Part shown: piece by piece, positions 25,521-34,576 of the stretch
Numbering within the stretch: the first letter of the stretch is position 1
How the letters are laid out: each line of letters starts with the position of its first letter
Assembly: GCA_029245345.1 (NCBI GenBank)
Contig: JAQWPM010000012.1
Coordinates: 558,001 to 622,000 of the forward strand
Source of the DNA: Longimicrobiales bacterium
GTDB taxonomy: Bacteria; Gemmatimonadota; Gemmatimonadetes; Longimicrobiales; Gaopeijiaceae
Length of the DNA stretch: 64,000 bases
Direction: 5' to 3'
Notes under the pieces: model-generated
Database searches by the model: none
Told to the model about the DNA's origin: nothing
What the model saw: the letters and a program-made list of their open reading frames with translations, nothing else
Position numbers and translations under genes: made by a program

Positions 25521-26708
25521 ATGATGCAGAAGCGCAATCTGCTACTCGGCCTCGTCTTGGTTACCGTCATTGTGGGTCTCGGATTCGCATCGAGCGCCCT
25601 CGACGACTACGCCGACGTCGCCTCCGCGGACCGAGTCGATGCCCCGATGTTCGAGGTCGATCCGTTCTGGCCGAAACCGCTGCCCAACCATTGGATTCTT
25701 GGGTCCGTGGTCGGTGTCGGGATCGACTCCCAGGACAACGTCTACATCATCCACCGGCAGGCGCCTCTCAATGAACGGACTGAGATCGGCGCTGCAACGG
25801 ACCCGCCAACCGGCGAGTGCTGCCTGCCAGCTCCCTACGTGCTGGTCTTCGATCCAGTCGGAAACCTCATCGATTCCTGGGGCGGGGCGGGTGAGGGATA
25901 TACGTGGCCCGCATCGAACCACGGGATCAGCATCGACCCGATGGACAACGTGTGGATCGGTGGAAACGGGGCAGGGGACGGACACATCCTCAAGTTCACG
26001 AAGGATGGGCGTTTCCTCGCCGAGTACGGGATCCCAGGAACGGACCTCGATAGCAACTCGATGGAGCACTTCGGTCGACCCGCCAAGATCGCGTTCGACG
26101 CCGAGGCCAGCGAGATCTACGTCGCCGATGGCTACCGCAACAAGCGCGTCGCGGTGCTGGATATGGAGACCGGTGCTATCAAGCGTATGTGGGGGGCGTA
26201 CGGCAATGTGCCGAGCGACGAAGACATGGGCCGCTACGACCCGAACGCTCCACTCATCACTCAGTTCCGCAGCCCCGTACACTGCGCCGAGCCGACGAAC
26301 GATGGCTTGGTCTATGTCTGCGACCGCCCGAACGACCGACTCCAGGTCTTCAGGAAGGACGGCACCTACGTGACGGAACGGCAGATCGCACCACTTACGC
26401 TTGGCGACGGATCCACCTGGGACATCGCGTTCTCGCGGGACGCCGCTCAGAAGTACATGTATCTGGCCGACGGCAAGAACATGAAGGTCTACATCATGGA
26501 TCGTGAGTCGCTTGAGGTTCTCACGAGCTTCGGCGATGGCGGCCGGCAACCCGGACTCTTCTTCGCGGTCCATTCAATCGCGACGGACTCGGAGGGCAAC
26601 ATCTACACGACCGAGACCTACGAAGGGAAGCGCGTCCAGAAATTCCTGTACCAGGGTATCGGTGCGGTGACGGCGGAGAATCAAGGCGCGCCTTGGCCCG
26701 GCCGCTGA
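25521..26708 (+). CDS. Exported six-bladed beta-propeller (NHL) protein
   Basis: 395 residues. A single N-terminal hydrophobic segment (LLLGLVLVTVIVGLGFASSA) acts as signal or anchor. The remainder is a propeller with blades marked by GSVVGVGIDSQDNVYIIHR, NHGISIDPMDNVWIGGNG, FGRPAKIAFDAEASEIYVAD and VHSIATDSEGNIYTTETYEG. Function unknown; similar proteins are numerous in this kind of genome. It is separated by about 100 bases from the divergent HupE gene and is followed by a strong terminator at 26741. Confidence 0.82.
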   Translation: MMQKRNLLLGLVLVTVIVGLGFASSALDDYADVASADRVDAPMFEVDPFWPKPLPNHWILGSVVGVGIDSQDNVYIIHRQAPLNERTEIGAATDPPTGECCLPAPYVLVFDPVGNLIDSWGGAGEGYTWPASNHGISIDPMDNVWIGGNGAGDGHILKFTKDGRFLAEYGIPGTDLDSNSMEHFGRPAKIAFDAEASEIYVADGYRNKRVAVLDMETGAIKRMWGAYGNVPSDEDMGRYDPNAPLITQFRSPVHCAEPTNDGLVYVCDRPNDRLQVFRKDGTYVTERQIAPLTLGDGSTWDIAFSRDAAQKYMYLADGKNMKVYIMDRESLEVLTSFGDGGRQPGLFFAVHSIATDSEGNIYTTETYEGKRVQKFLYQGIGAVTAENQGAPWPGR

Positions 26709-26740
26709 TCGACTGAGGCCGCACGGCCATTCTGACTGAA

Positions 26741-26774
26741 AAGCGGCCCCACCCTCAACCGGGTGGGGCCGCTT
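26741..26774. terminator. Strong rho-independent terminator hairpin
   Basis: A perfect 14-bp stem (26741-26754 with 26761-26774) closes a 6-base loop. The right arm is followed by a short T-containing stretch, and the left side on the other strand reads into T-rich sequence, so it can serve both the propeller gene and the minus-strand remnant at 26796. Confidence 0.85.
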
Positions 26775-26795
26775 CTATTCCAGCTCAGTGGGTCG

Positions 26796-27261
26796 TTACC
26801 GAATCGTCAGTCCGAAGCCCATTTCGAGATCCTCATGGCGGGCGTCACGCTGAAGCACGCCTTCCGCGGGGACGAGGTCGTATGTCCCGGCATTGTAGTT
26901 CACAATAACGGCCGGGGTGGCCACGCTTCCATACACTCGCGTCAATACCGATAGCGAGTCCGTACCCGAGACGTTTCCCGAGGCTGAGATGCCCGGTGCA
27001 CGAGTCCGTGTTTTCCGGACTCGTGCAGTGAGCACACGCGTCGCGTCACTGACCGAATCCAGCTCCGACCGTCAAGAAGAAAGGGATCGGGGCGAAATTC
27101 TCAACGACAAGGTTCGCGAGCGAGTCCACCACGTTCACATTACCCTGACCCTTCGCGGCACGAGGAACACTCAGGAGCGACGCGACGACGAACAACCAGA
27201 CAGTGCGACCGACCAAGAAGGCTACACCGAGGGACGTGTTGGGATTGGTGAGAGGAGCCAC
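26796..27261 (-). pseudogene. Frameshifted remnant of a small secreted protein gene
   Basis: From GTG 27261 a frame encodes a signal-like segment (VWLFVVASLLSVPRAAKGQG) and ends at TGA 27048 after FFLTVGAGFGQ. A second frame continues from about 27040 to the stop at 26796, ending LEMGFGLTIR, a terminal strand like those of outer-membrane proteins. A single shift near 27045 would join them into about 150 residues. An 11-bp perfect hairpin (26998-27008 with 27016-27026) lies just past the break. Family unknown; the two frames could also be unrelated. Confidence 0.4.
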
Positions 27262-27333
27262 GTGTTGTTATCCAAGCCACAAGGGAGCTCACCCGTGTAG
27301 CTTCGGCTCCATGACCTTCAGACTTGAGGCTCG

Positions 27334-27735
27334 TTAGCCCCTGATTCTCTGTCGGATGCCCGTCTTACGGGCCTCAGCGTCATCCAGGGCCGACTGGAGC
27401 GCCGGCGTCACTGGCGACACGCCCACGGCGGCGGCGATGAACTCGTCGTAGGCTCTTATGGCCGCAGCTCCCGCTCCGACTCTGGCCGCAACGGCTTCGG
27501 TCCGATCGAAATCACCCTCATTGCACATTCCCTCATAGTAGAACTTGAGGGCATTGATCATTGGGCGATCACCCGGAGGCATCCTGTTCACCTCTCGACT
27601 CAGGATGGCCAACGTGCCTCTTCCCTCGTCGGCACGACCAACAGCACACTGGGCCTCGGCGCCACGTAGGTACGCGTGATGCCCTGGCTCCGGGAACGTC
27701 ATTGCTTCCTCCAACGCCTCGAGAGCGCCGCCCAT
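27334..27735 (-). pseudogene. Probable 5'-truncated TPR-like gene remnant
   Basis: About 133 residues from ATG 27735 (or TTG 27750). The sequence starts inside a TPR-like helix pair (GALEALEEAMTFPEPGHHAY followed by LRGAEAQCAVGRADEG) and has no signal peptide or ribosome site. Its upstream end abuts the terminator hairpin at 27755, as if the 5' part of a longer gene had been lost by a rearrangement. If translated it would be a small helical protein; I consider a remnant more likely. Confidence 0.45.
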
Positions 27736-27754
27736 TTCACCGCGGTTCAAAGGA

Positions 27755-27797
27755 AAGAAAGAGGCCCCACTGCTCGTAGCAGTGGGGCCTCTTTCTT
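27755..27797 (-). terminator. Strong terminator after the PP2C gene
   Basis: A perfect 20-bp stem (27755-27774 with 27778-27797) with a 3-base loop, followed on the minus strand by a pyrimidine/T-rich run. It lies 26 bases beyond the stop of the PP2C gene. Confidence 0.9.
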
Positions 27798-27822
27798 ATT
27801 GCATTCAGGTCTGAGCGTCTGA

Positions 27823-28785
27823 TCAGCGACCTAGGACCCAATACAGCGCGACGGTGATGATCACCACACCAATCCCGAGGATCAGGCCCATGGGGGGTCC
27901 CGCGGCCTGGACTGCCACTGGCGCAGCGGCTGCCGGCGTCGCCGCCTCGGCTTCGGGAGCCGGTGACTCGGGAGCGATCGGAGCCGCCGGAGCTGCTCCT
28001 GCCTCATCGGCACCGTCATCTGCAGACGGCGGCACAAACTCGATAGGCATCGTACCCATCTGACGTTCGCGGGTCACCTCACCCCATTCCGCGATGGCCA
28101 CAGAGATGTTGTCGTCGCTGCCGTCCTCGAAGGCCGTCGCGACCATGCTCTGAGCCGCACCCCGCGGACCACCTGACAATCCGAACAAGGATCGAATGCG
28201 ATCGTTGTTCATCACCTTGTAGAGGCCGTCCGAACAAAGGAAGAGGGCCGTACCATCCTCCACCGGGAACGGGCCGAAGGTGTCGACCTGCACCTCTTCA
28301 TCGATTCCGATCGAACGCGTGAGTGCGTCCTTGAACTTCGAAGTGAGCGCCTCTTCTTCGGACTGTCCCCGCTTCATCGCTTCCGCAACGAACGAATGGT
28401 CCTCGCTGAGTTGCTGAATACCGTCGCCGGTCATCAAATAACAACGACTGTCGCCCACGTTGGCGACGTGGAACTCACCCCCGTTGACGAGGGCCGCGAC
28501 GAGCGTTGTTCCCATGCCCTGTTTGCCGGGCTCACGAGATTTCGTGTGCACGGCAGAGTTGGCGAAGGTGAACGCGCTGGAGAGTGACTGCCCGGCTTCG
28601 ATCGCATCGACAAGTGTTTCCATGGCAAGCGCGCTGGCAACATCACCAGCCGCATGGCCACCCATGCCGTCTGCTACGGCGACGAGCGTACGCCCGTCGT
28701 CCAGCGACTTGGCAAAAACGTTGTCTTCCTGATACGGCCTTTGGCCGGCGATCGACTCCGTGGCGAGCCGGGGCTGATTCGCCAA
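27823..28785 (-). CDS. Membrane-anchored PP2C-family Ser/Thr phosphatase
   Basis: 320 residues. The catalytic domain (about 1-240) has all PP2C motifs: GQRPYQEDN, VADGMGGHAAGD, GMGTTLVAAL, VANVGDSRCYL, LFLCSDGLYK and DGSDDNISVA, so the metal Asp residues are intact. A long Pro/Ala/Glu-rich linker (about 255-295) leads to one C-terminal membrane helix (MGLILGIGVVIITVALYWVL), giving a cytoplasmic enzyme tethered to the inner membrane. It would oppose Hanks-type kinases such as PknB; none is in the window. Followed by the 27755 terminator. Confidence 0.92.
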   Translation of the reverse strand: MANQPRLATESIAGQRPYQEDNVFAKSLDDGRTLVAVADGMGGHAAGDVASALAMETLVDAIEAGQSLSSAFTFANSAVHTKSREPGKQGMGTTLVAALVNGGEFHVANVGDSRCYLMTGDGIQQLSEDHSFVAEAMKRGQSEEEALTSKFKDALTRSIGIDEEVQVDTFGPFPVEDGTALFLCSDGLYKVMNNDRIRSLFGLSGGPRGAAQSMVATAFEDGSDDNISVAIAEWGEVTRERQMGTMPIEFVPPSADDGADEAGAAPAAPIAPESPAPEAEAATPAAAAPVAVQAAGPPMGLILGIGVVIITVALYWVLGR

Positions 28786-29018
28786 CTTGCTAACCTCGAA
28801 AAAGGTTTCTGGATTATGGCAGAAATAGAGGTCAGCGAGCCGCAGAGCAAGCAGAACGCGGGAGCTAAGTCTCAGGCTTTACGGTTGCGCAGACTGGATA
28901 TCGCGACATTATCCGGGCACCGAAAGACAATAGATTGGCGAGGCATGAACGACGGCGTGGAAGTGGATGTGTGGGGCCGCCGGCAATCTTGCCTCAAACC
29001 AAAAGGAAGACACTACGA

Positions 29019-29663
29019 ATGCGCTGGAATAAAACCCTCCCCACCCTCACGGGTGTTGTCCTACTCGCCGCAGCGTGCGCCGGAGAAGCGACAGACGAAA
29101 TGTCGATGGAAGAAGAAATGGCAGCCGCTCCGGCTATCGAAGTCGCCGCTGGGGAGTGTTATCTCCAAGGCGCAACGTTCGAGGAAGCCACGACCGCCCG
29201 CCCGAGTCCACTCAATGAGACGGAATTCGCATACCAGGGTGGCTCAGCCAAGCTCTGCTACGGGGCCCCTTCCGCTAACGAGCGAGAAGTGATGGGGACG
29301 CTGGTTCCCTATGGGGACCTATGGCGTGCCGGAGCCAACGAGCCGACGGCTCTTCACCTTACGGGTCCTGCCTCCGTCGGCGGTGTCTCTCTCGAGGCCG
29401 GGAGCTATGCGATCTACGCGGCGCCGGGCGCCGACGAATGGGAGTTCTTCATCAACTCGAACTTCGAGCGCTGGGGCATCCCCATCAGTGACGAGGTCCG
29501 TGCGACTGAACTCGGCTCCTTCACCGCGGCGACGATCGCGATTGACGAAAGGGTCGAGACGCTCCGCTATAGCTTTGACGGCGACGCGGACAACACAATG
29601 GGCGACATCGTGCTCGAGTGGGAGAACACGCAGGTGAGATTTCACGTACATCCCGCGGGCTGA
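29019..29663 (+). CDS. DUF2911 lipoprotein
   Basis: 214 residues from ATG 29019 with an AAGGA site. A lipoprotein signal (TGVVLLAAAC, Cys20) is followed by an acidic Met/Glu-rich linker and a DUF2911 domain: KLCYGAPSANEREVMGTLVP, YGDLWRAGANEPTALHLTG, LEAGSYAIYAAPG and EWEFFINSNFERWGI. The family is common in Bacteroidota and Gemmatimonadota; its function is unknown. Single-gene transcript ending at the hairpin 29691. Confidence 0.85.
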   Translation: MRWNKTLPTLTGVVLLAAACAGEATDEMSMEEEMAAAPAIEVAAGECYLQGATFEEATTARPSPLNETEFAYQGGSAKLCYGAPSANEREVMGTLVPYGDLWRAGANEPTALHLTGPASVGGVSLEAGSYAIYAAPGADEWEFFINSNFERWGIPISDEVRATELGSFTAATIAIDERVETLRYSFDGDADNTMGDIVLEWENTQVRFHVHPAG

Positions 29664-29690
29664 CCACGCCGCTCAGTTCATGACACAAAG

Positions 29691-29722
29691 CCCTCGAGGT
29701 GCCTTCGCACTTCGGGGGTTTT
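29691..29722 (+). terminator. Rho-independent terminator after DUF2911 gene
   Basis: A 12-bp stem with two G-T wobbles (29691-29702 with 29707-29718), a cttc loop and a TTTT run directly after, 27 bases past the stop. Confidence 0.75.
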
Positions 29723-29909
29723 GTTCATGTGGGGCCCGGAAGCGCGAGCGGCAGTGTGAAACTAAACGTCGAGCCGGACGTTGACCCGACCGACCATGAA
29801 GACAAAAACCACCGCACACCCCTTAGCACCCGCAATCCAAATTGGTTCGGTCGAGCACGCAGGCGCTTAGCCTCCGGGAACCGCTCCACTGAACGCCGCT
29901 TGATGGAGG

Positions 29910-30701
29910 CTAGTTACTGAGACGCCTCAGGGCGACGCGCCTGAATTGGATGGGATGACTCTCGCTCTGCAACGCGATGAACCCGGAGGTGAGAGCACGA
30001 CCATCTTCCTTCTCGGAGGGGTCGAATCCATCCACAACTCCGCCCCCAATCACCGGAACACCGTAGGCCAAGACCGTGTCCCCATCGATCACATGAACGA
30101 TGGAGGAACCACCACGGACAATCAAATCAGCCGTGACCCATTGTTCTCCATGAAAGGTCGGAGCCTGCGCCGTGATGCAATGGGCCTCCACCAACTCTCC
30201 GGCAATTTCCACATGGGTGCCGGGAGTGCACAGGTTGGATGTCGGGCGGTCTTCCACCCCATTGCCGCCCAAGAATTGAGCTTCGAGTGAGATCGGAAAA
30301 TCCTGATCGCGAAGCATGGATCCGGGGCTTTGGGCGTGGAACATCACGCCGCTGTTTCTCAGTGCCCATCCCGGCCCACCCTGCACCTGTTCGCCGACGA
30401 AACGGTACTCGACCCGGAGTTCGTAGTCCGAAAACGGCTCTTCGAAGAAGAGGTGCCCAAAACGGCCATCGAAGCTGCCATACTGTTCGTAGCCGACGGT
30501 CAGAAGTCCATCCTCGACCCGGAAGGTGCCCCATGGATCGTCCCCGGTCTCGGCGCCTGCGATCTTCACGATCCACCGGTCCAGGGTGGCGCCGTCAAAG
30601 AGTTCAACCCATGCGGGCTCCGGCGCTCCAGTGTCCTCAGACGCTGCCGAACATCCGGACAATAACAGAGCCAGAATGACAGAAAAGAGGCGACGTGACA
30701 T
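29910..30701 (-). CDS. DUF1080 (3-keto-disaccharide hydrolase-like) lipoprotein
   Basis: 263 residues from ATG 30701. Lipoprotein signal FSVILALLLSGC (Cys17). The domain has the family pattern WVELFDGATLDRWIV near the N-terminus, FEEPFSDYELRVEYRF, and SGVMFHAQSP, then QFRRVALRRLS at the C-terminus, a jelly-roll related to LamG/concanavalin folds. Members include 3-keto-glycoside hydrolases; activity here is inferred from the family only. The gene is divergent from the secreted protein at 30860. Confidence 0.83.
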   Translation of the reverse strand: MSRRLFSVILALLLSGCSAASEDTGAPEPAWVELFDGATLDRWIVKIAGAETGDDPWGTFRVEDGLLTVGYEQYGSFDGRFGHLFFEEPFSDYELRVEYRFVGEQVQGGPGWALRNSGVMFHAQSPGSMLRDQDFPISLEAQFLGGNGVEDRPTSNLCTPGTHVEIAGELVEAHCITAQAPTFHGEQWVTADLIVRGGSSIVHVIDGDTVLAYGVPVIGGGVVDGFDPSEKEDGRALTSGFIALQSESHPIQFRRVALRRLSN

Positions 30702-30802
30702 CAGAGCTCCGTGTCTCGAGGAGGGTGCGAACAGGGCACAGTAGAGCACACCTCGGCGGGCCGCCATCCATTCTTAGCACAGATGACCTGACCATTGTCA
30801 TG

Positions 30803-30840
30803 GTATGTGGACTCCGAATACACTTCGGATATTCACATAC
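30803..30840. promoter_or_regulatory. Nested dyad symmetry in a divergent intergenic region
   Basis: Outer arms GTATGTG (30803-30809) and CACATAC (30834-30840) enclose inner arms TCCGAA (30813-30818) and TTCGGA (30824-30829) around a 5-base centre. It lies between the divergent starts 30701 and 30860, where an operator or a 5' leader hairpin is expected. No regulator is nearby, so the binding protein is unknown. Confidence 0.45.
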
Positions 30841-30859
30841 CGCCTCTACGAGAAGACCT

Positions 30860-31630
30860 GTGGAATCACGTCGCACAACACTCCTAGCTTTCGCCACGCT
30901 CATCCTGGGAGTCGCAGCTCATACCTCGCCTGTCTCGGCACAGTACACGACTACCGCCGACACGACGCTGAGGGTTCGGGCTCACAGCATTGAATACGTC
31001 GGCGTGCTCCAAATCGTCGGTGAAGTGGGTGGACGAGAGCAGTATCGCGTCGGTCCCGACACGATCGGGTTGTCGATCGACGTACGTGAAGCGGGGGACG
31101 CTTTCGAAGCTGAGTACGGACTCGATCTGGGCGAAGGCGAGCCCGCAGTCGGGTCCGTGACCCTCTCGGAGCTCGGGATCGATAAGAACGATTGGCGACC
31201 CGCCCTCGAAGGCCTCACACTGATTTCCTTCTTCCCCCTACCCGAAGCGGAAGTCAGAGAAAGAGACGAGTGGGCGGAGTTGGTCACCTACCGGATTGCG
31301 GAGATCGATCTCGACTTCGCAGAAGCCACTCTGTTCAAGGTCCAATCAATCGAGGACAACTTGATCACCGTCACGTTCTCAACAGAAGGTGGCGGCAGCA
31401 CGACGATCGACCGACCCATGCTCGGGCCAGATGCCAGGATGGAAATCACTCGGGAGAGCGCACGGGAAGGATCCTTCGTGTTCGACTTCGACTTGGGGTA
31501 CGTCGTGCATTCTGAGCGCATCGAAAAGACCACGACGCTCTCGATGATCCATGTCGGAGGGAGCAGCCAGCCCGGATCGACCGAAATTCAGACGCTGACC
31601 TTGGAACTTTCGACGGCTGGCAACCACTAG
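30860..31630 (+). CDS. Secreted protein of unknown function
   Basis: 256 residues from GTG 30860; an earlier in-frame ATG at 30799 would place the dyad 30803-30840 inside the gene and add non-signal residues. Signal peptide LLAFATLILGVAAHTSPVSA followed by QYTTTADTTLRVR. The mature protein is beta-rich, with YVGVLQIVGEVGGREQYRVG, ITVTFSTEGGGSTTIDRP and DLGYVVHSERIEKTTTLSM, reminiscent of periplasmic lipocalin-like or DUF6263-type proteins, but I cannot assign a family. Terminated near 31836. Confidence 0.7.
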   Translation: MESRRTTLLAFATLILGVAAHTSPVSAQYTTTADTTLRVRAHSIEYVGVLQIVGEVGGREQYRVGPDTIGLSIDVREAGDAFEAEYGLDLGEGEPAVGSVTLSELGIDKNDWRPALEGLTLISFFPLPEAEVRERDEWAELVTYRIAEIDLDFAEATLFKVQSIEDNLITVTFSTEGGGSTTIDRPMLGPDARMEITRESAREGSFVFDFDLGYVVHSERIEKTTTLSMIHVGGSSQPGSTEIQTLTLELSTAGNH

Positions 31631-31835
31631 CCAGTCCTCTCAGGTATCAACGCGGATGTGCCAATCATCGGGGCGGCGCACACTATGCCTCAGCCGGTAC
31701 GTCCCACCGGATTGCTGGCCGCCGTCGAGCAGCTGATGGTCGTCCACTAGGAACACTGAGAAGGACCCCCTCAGAGACCCCGCGCATTCCTTTGATGCCC
31801 GGCAACTCCTGGCCCGAGAAGTGCGGGTGAATGCA

Positions 31836-31867
31836 GAACTGCCCCGCCCAATAGGGCGGGGCAGTTC
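31836..31867. terminator. Bidirectional terminator between converging genes
   Basis: Perfect 14-bp stem (31836-31849 with 31854-31867) with loop aata, followed by ttc-rich sequence. It lies between the converging genes ending at 31630 and 31899 and probably serves both, though it is 200 bases from the first. Confidence 0.8.
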
Positions 31868-31898
31868 TTCATATTCTACGGCCGGACGAAGGGGCTCG

Positions 31899-33692
31899 TC
31901 AGCCGCCAGGGCCGTCCGGCTGGCTACCACCGGTAACGATGGCCAACGGTATGTCCCCGAACCCACTTCGTTGTGGATTCTGCTGACCGTTGGTCGCCTG
32001 TCGAACGTTGTTCGAAACGTGATCGAAGACCTCGGTGAATGTCACGATGCCATCATTGTCGGCATCTGCAGCACCCTTCAACCCTTCAAGAAGGAAGTGG
32101 GTGAACACACCGTTTCCACCCCACCGTTCGTCCTCTTGAGCGAACTCGTTCGTGTCCGCTGCCGTCATCATCAAGCGGCGGGACGGGGTGAAGAGCTGCG
32201 CAAATCCACCCGAGATGGCGTTGCTGCCACCCCCTCCAACCGCATCACCGTCCGCCGTACCGGCCGAATGACACGCATCGGCGATCACGATTACCCGCTC
32301 TGATGAGATCTGACGGCGTAGCGCGGTCTTAACATCCCACATCGGGAATCCGGTGGACGCCAACGCGTTCAGGTCCGAGTCCGCAGGCAACAGGTACAGA
32401 TTGTCCGGGCGGCCCGGATCCGGCGCACCATGTCCCGCGAAGTAGATGACGACCAAGTCGTCCCAGTCCGCTTGCTGCAAGAACACGAAGAGCGCCTCGC
32501 GCATCGCAGCCCCGGTTGCCTGTTCGTTTTCGAGGTAGAGTACCTCGTCGAACGGACCCGCAGCATCACTCTGCAAGAAATCGCGGATCGCCCGAGCATC
32601 CATGGGCGCACCTTCCAGGTCTGGAATCTCCTCGGACTGGTATTCACCGACACCGACGACCACCGCCCAACGTTTGTCGATGCGCGGTGCAGCTACGGCC
32701 TGAGTCGTGGAGCCGTCAGTACCACTCGCGACGATCAGAACACTGTCCTGACTGACAGGGAGCGTGAACTCACGACGGAAGATTTGAGCTTCAGCCGGAT
32801 CCACACGGATCCGGGCCGCTTCTTCGGCATCGAGTGGTTCCAGCAGCGCAGGCGCGCCGTTCACCTCTACCCCGCTCGTGTTTCCGACCACGACGCCCCG
32901 GAGCTCAACCGTGTTCGTCACTCCAGAGAGGCTGTTGCCACCCTTTGCAACAACACCGATACCTCGGGTCGCCGCGCCACTAGCGGGCTTCACGTCAGCT
33001 CGAATCACGGCAACACCTGGTGCTTCACCGCCACCGCCATTAGTGCTGGCGGCCTGCGAAGCGGTCGCATGCTCGACCGAACCGGGCTCGGGAAGATTCC
33101 AGTACGCTGCTTCCATCCAAGTACGCGCTGACCAATCGTTCATCACGCCGCCGATGAACTGAGTGATGACATCCTGCGTCACCTGGCGGACGACCTTCGC
33201 CTTCGCAGCCTGGTCCGTCGCTTCAAGAGCGCGACCACTCGCCACAGCCTCCGACACGACGTCGCCGTGGTCCAAGCGAAGCGCCCGCACCGAAACCTCC
33301 GCGGTCGCGGTGATCAGAGTTCCGTCCACCGGGTCGGGGCGCGTCGCGTAGTCCGCGACCCCGAGAATCAAAAGTTGTGCTCCCCAGTCACGACCGAGCT
33401 GCGTCGCCGCACCATCGTTCCCGTTCATTGCCGCGGTCACCAGATTCTGTGCCGCTTCGTCGATGGCCAGAGCCGGATCAATAACCGGGAATCCGGCCTC
33501 CCGCAGGAAGCTCGTCATCTCCCGCGACGAAACCTTCCCCCGGCCGTCCTCCTGAATGAAAACCATAGCCCGGGGCAACTCACCCTCAAACGAGATGGCT
33601 TGGGCCGCGACGTCCACGGGTTGAGCCAAGAAGGCCAGCGCCAACGCCAACGTCGGCAGAATCACCACAACTTTCAGAGTATTGATACGCAT
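31899..33692 (-). CDS. Secreted caspase-family (C14) protein with CsgG-like N-terminal region
   Basis: 597 residues with signal peptide (LALALAFLAQPVDVAAQ). Residues about 35-185 resemble a CsgG/FlgO-like lipoprotein-type domain (AMVFIQEDGRGKV, WGAQLLILGVADYA); a glycine-rich linker and beta segment follow. The C-terminal caspase domain (about 338-590) has DKRWAVVVGVGEYQ, catalytic His421 in YFAGHGAPDPG and Cys474 in IADACHSAGTA. Its start overlaps the stop of the upstream CsgG-like gene by one base, so they are coupled. Substrate unknown. A second caspase gene of different architecture lies at 16083. Confidence 0.87.
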   Translation of the reverse strand: MRINTLKVVVILPTLALALAFLAQPVDVAAQAISFEGELPRAMVFIQEDGRGKVSSREMTSFLREAGFPVIDPALAIDEAAQNLVTAAMNGNDGAATQLGRDWGAQLLILGVADYATRPDPVDGTLITATAEVSVRALRLDHGDVVSEAVASGRALEATDQAAKAKVVRQVTQDVITQFIGGVMNDWSARTWMEAAYWNLPEPGSVEHATASQAASTNGGGGEAPGVAVIRADVKPASGAATRGIGVVAKGGNSLSGVTNTVELRGVVVGNTSGVEVNGAPALLEPLDAEEAARIRVDPAEAQIFRREFTLPVSQDSVLIVASGTDGSTTQAVAAPRIDKRWAVVVGVGEYQSEEIPDLEGAPMDARAIRDFLQSDAAGPFDEVLYLENEQATGAAMREALFVFLQQADWDDLVVIYFAGHGAPDPGRPDNLYLLPADSDLNALASTGFPMWDVKTALRRQISSERVIVIADACHSAGTADGDAVGGGGSNAISGGFAQLFTPSRRLMMTAADTNEFAQEDERWGGNGVFTHFLLEGLKGAADADNDGIVTFTEVFDHVSNNVRQATNGQQNPQRSGFGDIPLAIVTGGSQPDGPGG

Positions 33693-34378
33693 TATTCACC
33701 GCCTCCCAGTCGAACCAAGGCACGCTCGGCATCGATGTATCCCGGGTAAAGCTCAAGCGCAGCATTGTACTGCTCCACTGCTTGGGCCGTCTCACCCTTG
33801 TCCTCATAGTCCACCGCCCGACTGAACGCGATGATCGCCGGGACCGGGATCCTGGCAACTCCAGGTCTATTGGACGGTGCAACGAGTTCGAGCTCGCTAC
33901 TGAATTCATCGGCGATACTCACGAGGACTGAGAGCAGCTCGCTCGTCTGATCCATCTTCTTGAGTACAGATATGATCTCTGACGTTTCGACATCGACTGC
34001 CCGGATATCGATTCGCAGGTTGTTCGCAATGCTTGCGACCTGCCCATAGAACATGTACTGGGCTCCCAGCAGCTTGCCGATCTCAACAGCGCTGCTCTCG
34101 TCAACCCGGCCGGACAGCGCCAGTCGCTGCTCCTGCAGGAGGTCATTGAGCGCCTGGCGTTCCACAACCACGATCCCTTCACGGCCACTGAACTCTGTCA
34201 CGAGCATGGCGGACACCGCCTTGCCTAGGTTCACGGAACTGCCGCCGTCGCCGAGCATGAAGCCGTTGAAATCCATCACGGCGATGGTCGGGATTGCCGG
34301 ATCCTGGGCAGACGCATCCTGAACGCTTAGCGCCGCAATCGCGATCACGGCAACAAGAACGGTCTTGTAGGTGCGCAC
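33692..34378 (-). CDS. CsgG/FlgO-like periplasmic protein with TPR
   Basis: 228 residues. Signal peptide (VIAIAALSVQDASAQ) without a lipobox. The domain has TIAVMDFNGFM, AVSAMLVTEFSGREGIVVVE and RQALNDLLQEQRLALSG, then IGKLLGAQYMFYGQVAS, the pattern of CsgG-family proteins that open outer-membrane secretion channels or bind peptidoglycan-side complexes. A single TPR ends the chain (AIIAFSRAVDYEDKGETAQA). It is the first gene of a two-gene transcript with the caspase gene. Confidence 0.78.
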   Translation of the reverse strand: MRTYKTVLVAVIAIAALSVQDASAQDPAIPTIAVMDFNGFMLGDGGSSVNLGKAVSAMLVTEFSGREGIVVVERQALNDLLQEQRLALSGRVDESSAVEIGKLLGAQYMFYGQVASIANNLRIDIRAVDVETSEIISVLKKMDQTSELLSVLVSIADEFSSELELVAPSNRPGVARIPVPAIIAFSRAVDYEDKGETAQAVEQYNAALELYPGYIDAERALVRLGGGE

Positions 34379-34576
34379 TTAAACCTCCTCAAAAGGGGCT
34401 GAACCCCCATAAAGACTGCATATCTTAAGCTGCAACGGGCGGGTCAAAAAGAGAAATCCTTTGCCCACCCAAACTCTATTTCGTAATTTAACCCAGGCCT
34501 CATCGGAGATGCGAGAAGATGTTTTTTTCGCACTCTCCGTGATTTCATCTTTAGTGGTTTCTCCTAGGAGCCTTTT

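Noticed and set aside
25542-26573. 343-codon minus-strand frame across the propeller gene
   Set aside because: Shadow frame; the plus-strand propeller has a signal peptide, repeats and a terminator.
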